A stretch of DNA of 35,610 nucleotides from JAGCJX01 sp045638645 (GTDB taxonomy: Bacteria; Bacteroidota; Bacteroidia; Bacteroidales; UBA932), in assembly GCA_045638645.1 (NCBI GenBank), contig JAZUBU010000014.1, forward strand, positions 1-35,610, in the 5' to 3' direction. A program made the position numbers and the translations under genes. The notes beneath the pieces are model-generated. The model worked only from the letters and a program-made list of their open reading frames with translations, did no database searches and was not told the DNA's origin. Positions 34,199 to 35,610 of the stretch are shown here, piece by piece (within the stretch, counting starts at the first letter, position 1; each line of letters opens with the position of its first letter).

Positions 34199-34546
34199 TC
34201 AATCTAAGTCTTCAACCAGATGATGCGCAATTATATGATTGTTCCCTAAATATCTGACAAGAAATATAGTCTGATCATCTTTTACATGAATACTATAGAA
34301 CACATACCAGGTCGTATGCTTGTTCTTTACAAACGATGAAAAAAATAAATCTTTACCATATCGCATAAAATACGACGGCGCATTCTTCTTTACTTTCAGT
34401 GGCAGATTCGTCTGAATCTCGCGGAACAATTGTTCAGAATAATCAATCGCCACCTCCTTAAACCCCAAATAACCTTTATGATACAGAATTTCTGCAAGTT
34501 CGAGAAATTGATCAACTACTTCAGGAAGAAACAATACTTTTGTCAT
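34199..34546 (-). CDS. RelE/ParE-superfamily-like toxin
   Basis: A 115-residue basic protein (MTKVLFLPEVVDQFLELAEI, YFMRYGKDLFFSSFVKNKHT, WYVFYSIHVKDDQTIFLVRYLGNNH) with the beta-rich C-terminal half seen in RelE/ParE-like toxins. The family is inferred from shape and from the Phd-like partner, with which it overlaps by 4 bases (ATGA). It is convergent with cas2, 9 bases apart, so the module is inserted between the cas genes and the lone repeat. The toxin mechanism is unknown. Confidence 0.75.
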   Translation of the reverse strand: MTKVLFLPEVVDQFLELAEILYHKGYLGFKEVAIDYSEQLFREIQTNLPLKVKKNAPSYFMRYGKDLFFSSFVKNKHTTWYVFYSIHVKDDQTIFLVRYLGNNHIIAHHLVEDLD

Positions 34547-34779
34547 GCGATATGATGGCCCTCCTTACGCTCAAACATCTCATTCAACCCCTCACGCACA
34601 CGAGCAAGGACCTCATCCACTGTAATTGCACGACTCAAATCTTCCTCCTCCGCATTATTCTGTGCGACAAGAACAAATGTCTCATTTCGACCTCTCTGGA
34701 TAACAACCTTTTCATGCTTGGCAATATCCAGATACTTTTTCATATTATTGCGTAATTCCGCAGAACTGATAACAACCAT
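34543..34779 (-). CDS. Phd/YefM-family antitoxin
   Basis: A 78-residue protein. The N-terminal MVVISSAELRNNMKKYLDIA, followed by EKVVIQRGRNETFVLVAQ, is the Phd/YefM DNA-binding fold. The C-terminal acidic/helical part (TVDEVLARVREGLNEMFERK) should bind the toxin. Antitoxin-first order, overlap with the toxin gene and a perfect palindrome at its promoter all fit an autoregulated type II module. Confidence 0.88.
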   Translation of the reverse strand: MVVISSAELRNNMKKYLDIAKHEKVVIQRGRNETFVLVAQNNAEEEDLSRAITVDEVLARVREGLNEMFERKEGHHIA

Positions 34780-34795
34780 AAAGCACGTATATTTA

Positions 34796-34813
34796 TGTAC
34801 ATTATAATGTACA
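34796..34813. promoter_or_regulatory. Palindromic operator of the Phd-type module
   Basis: TGTACATTATAATGTACA is a perfect 18-bp palindrome at the predicted transcription start of the antitoxin-toxin operon, the expected place for autorepression. Confidence 0.75.
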
Positions 34814-34841
34814 AATATAGTGTATTAAAAATGAATCACAA
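34812..34841 (-). promoter_or_regulatory. Promoter of the Phd-type toxin-antitoxin operon
   Basis: Minus-strand TTG (34839-34841), 19-base spacer, TATATTTG (34812-34819). It abuts the palindrome. The 34842-34955 stretch upstream holds no recognised gene. Confidence 0.7.
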
Positions 34842-34955
34842 ATCATTAGTTTCATCATGCTAAAAGAACTCCCCTGTCATCTCATCTTGTGACTCATTCT
34901 CTCCCAAAATAATCACTCATACAGTTATTCGCTTAAAAAAACTCTCTGCTTCAAC

Positions 34956-34985
34956 AAAAAAATCCGACCTAAGGTCGGATTTTTT
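34956..34985. terminator. Bidirectional intrinsic terminator
   Basis: AAAAAATCCGACC-TAA-GGTCGGATTTTTT: a strong symmetric hairpin with A and T tracts. It would end transcripts coming leftwards from the CRISPR repeat promoter about 70 bases away. Confidence 0.9.
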
Positions 34986-35038
34986 AATTCTAACAACACC
35001 CATCAAGTTGATGAATTTCAACGCGTTACACACATCGC

Positions 35039-35086
35039 GTTGTTATCAACGTGTCAAAGGTAAAAATTTCGAAAGCAATTCACAAC
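35039..35086 (-). CRISPR. Single orphan type II-C CRISPR repeat (48 bp)
   Basis: On the minus strand it begins GTTGTGAATTGCTTTCGAAA and ends GTTGATAACAAC, the shape and length of Bacteroidota II-C repeats. Its first 22 bases are complementary to the anti-repeat of the local tracrRNA at 28615-28635 with a single bulge, so it is the cognate repeat. I searched both flanks by eye for a second copy at spacer distance and found none in the window. It is thus an array with no spacers: collapsed, newly formed, or a stray copy of an array located elsewhere. It lies 850 bases downstream of cas2, separated from it by a toxin-antitoxin pair. Confidence 0.85.
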
Positions 35087-35242
35087 TATAAATTGATATA
35101 TCAGCAAGTCTACCAAGAACTTTTAGAAGCTGTAAAATTTAAGTGGATAACACCAGAACAAGCCCAAGTTATTTATGTTAACCTAGTGAACAAACGGATA
35201 GCGAAGAGATATGGATGGAATTATGTTAAAGTTAAAGCTTAG
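35051..35242 (+). CDS. Possible small ORF starting inside the CRISPR repeat
   Basis: A 63-codon frame from a GTG (MSKVKISKAIHNYKLIYQQV..., ending KRYGWNYVKVKA). The C-terminal part (ELLEAVKFKWITPEQAQVIY) reads like a helical, protein-like sequence. The start lies in the repeat and there is no ribosome-binding site or promoter, so the N-terminal codons are unlikely to be native. It may be a fragment of a lost gene. I do not recognise the family. Confidence 0.25.
   Translation: MSKVKISKAIHNYKLIYQQVYQELLEAVKFKWITPEQAQVIYVNLVNKRIAKRYGWNYVKVKA
35055..35085 (-). promoter_or_regulatory. Promoter embedded in the CRISPR repeat
   Basis: Within the repeat, minus-strand TTG (35083-35085), 20-base spacer, TACCTTTG (35055-35062). 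Transcription would start near the 3' end of the repeat and run leftwards, as in II-C arrays where each repeat drives its own crRNA (known for Neisseria). Confidence 0.7.
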
Positions 35243-35263
35243 AATTACAAAAAGGTAAAAAGT

Positions 35264-35277
35264 GCAAAATATTTTGC
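35264..35277. promoter_or_regulatory. 14-bp palindrome upstream of the damaged HigBA locus
   Basis: GCAAAATATTTTGC is a perfect palindrome just left of the longer operator dyad. A regulator site is possible but unproven. Confidence 0.35.
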
Positions 35278-35281
35278 CGAC

Positions 35282-35305
35282 AAGGTTACAAGATATTGTA
35301 ACCTT
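35282..35305. promoter_or_regulatory. Palindromic operator of the second HigBA-type locus
   Basis: AAGGTTACAA-GATA-TTGTAACCTT: perfect 10-bp arms covering the -33 to -10 region of the promoter, typical of an antitoxin autorepression site. Confidence 0.75.
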
Positions 35306-35316
35306 TTGTATATTTG
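35286..35316 (+). promoter_or_regulatory. Promoter of the second HigBA-type locus
   Basis: TTA (35286-35288), 20-base spacer, TATATTTG (35309-35316). It is nearly buried in the operator palindrome. The toxin remnant ATG is at 35321. Confidence 0.65.
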
Positions 35317-35320
35317 CAGC

Positions 35321-35491
35321 ATGAAGCGGAAGATTATAACATTTCTTCATTTTTGATGAAGGAAGATTGTAGTGTTGTTTAATGGATTTCAGAAGAAGAC
35401 ACTGAAAACGCCAACTAGTGAAATAACAAAGGCATTAAAGATTAAGGAGGAATATTATGAATACAAGCAAACCAATGATTCAGGATTATGA
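35321..35491 (+). pseudogene. higB: HigB-type toxin remnant with internal deletion and frameshift
   Basis: The first codons (MKRKIITF) match the start of Bacteroidales HigB-like toxins. After eight codons the frame breaks (LHF, stop). Further on, remains of the C-terminal half are readable in other frames: a FIFDEG-like stretch, then after a one-base loss (GGAAGATT where GGAAAGATT is expected) IVVLFNGFQKKTLKTPTSEI and TKALKIKEEYYEYKQTNDSGL up to a stop at 35491. About 60 central residues, including the catalytic core, are missing. The 3' end overlaps the antitoxin start as in intact loci. Confidence 0.8.
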
Positions 35492-35610
35492 TGTAGTCCT
35501 TGATGCACGATATGGAAAGGAAGGCACTCCAGAGCGCATTAAGTTCGAGGAGGATGCATACGCCTATTACACAGGACTGATTCTCCGTGATGCAAGAAAG
35601 GATGCGAAGG
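35457..35610 (+). CDS. higA: HigA-type antitoxin, 3' end beyond the window
   Basis: Starts at ATG 35457 with a strong AAGGAGG ribosome-binding site (35444-35450), unusual for this phylum. The visible 51 residues (MNTSKPMIQDYDVVLDARYG, GTPERIKFEEDAYAYYTGLI, LRDARKDAK) match the N-terminal region of Bacteroidales HigA-like XRE antitoxins, in which the helix-turn-helix follows just beyond this point. Its partner toxin is destroyed, so this is an orphan antitoxin that keeps its operator. Whether it is complete cannot be seen. Confidence 0.75.
   Translation, partial: MNTSKPMIQDYDVVLDARYGKEGTPERIKFEEDAYAYYTGLILRDARKDAK

Noticed and set aside
34992..35038. AACAAC at 34992-34997 as the end of a second CRISPR repeat
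   Set aside because: The preceding 40 bases are the terminator hairpin, not repeat sequence, and the spacing to 35039 (41 bases) does not fit.
35051..35086. Lone repeat interpreted as a second tracrRNA anti-repeat on the plus strand
   Set aside because: The downstream plus strand lacks the stem-loop and terminator found at 28556-28610, and the minus-strand reading has the full 48-bp repeat shape with an embedded promoter.

Overview
The window looks like chromosomal DNA of a Bacteroidales (Bacteroidota) bacterium. Most genes are preceded by a TAnnTTTG box, often with a TTG about 19-20 bases upstream, which is the Bacteroidota housekeeping promoter type. The proteins fit this too: a long SecA of about 1100 residues, a tricorn-like S41 protease, an M3 dipeptidase lipoprotein, PD-(D/E)XK 'Rpn' proteins with EGREEG-type tails, and a large type II-C Cas9. 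No tRNA or rRNA gene was recognised. The species cannot be named from the sequence.

Region by region. 1-3155: end of an Rpn-family nuclease/transposase, an lpdA-bactofilin pair on the minus strand, and a small HTH-like protein. 3156-3861: a gene-poor stretch. 3862-10491: minus-strand secA followed by a secreted tricorn protease homologue. 10532-15187: mnmD-like methyltransferase, DMT exporter, class III-like sirtuin, and M3 dipeptidyl carboxypeptidase. 15269-20941: remnant of a second Rpn gene, a PEGA protein, and an apparent operon of nitroreductase lipoprotein, SGNH hydrolase and a lipoprotein with duplicated SUMF1-type domains. 21059-26849: a HigBA-type toxin-antitoxin pair, then a likely operon of ZIP transporter, nucleoside permease, NapH/NapG-like polyferredoxin and Tat-type aldo/keto reductase lipoprotein. 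26970-28609: Bcp peroxiredoxin and a divergent WYL-type regulator.

28556-35086 is a type II-C CRISPR-Cas locus: tracrRNA (minus strand), cas9, cas1, cas2, a Phd/RelE-like toxin-antitoxin pair, and one 48-bp CRISPR repeat. The tracrRNA can be read base by base. It has an anti-repeat matching the lone repeat, a small stem-loop and an intrinsic terminator, and its 3' half lies antisense inside the last codons of the WYL regulator gene. Its promoter interleaves with the divergent cas9 promoter. The repeat carries its own outward-facing promoter, but no second repeat and hence no spacer is visible. The system therefore has complete effector and adaptation genes but an empty or collapsed array in this window.

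The right end (about 34200-35610) is AT-rich accessory DNA. It holds the Phd/RelE pair, the lone repeat, and a second HigBA-type locus whose toxin is destroyed by a large internal deletion plus a frameshift, while its antitoxin and palindromic operator remain.
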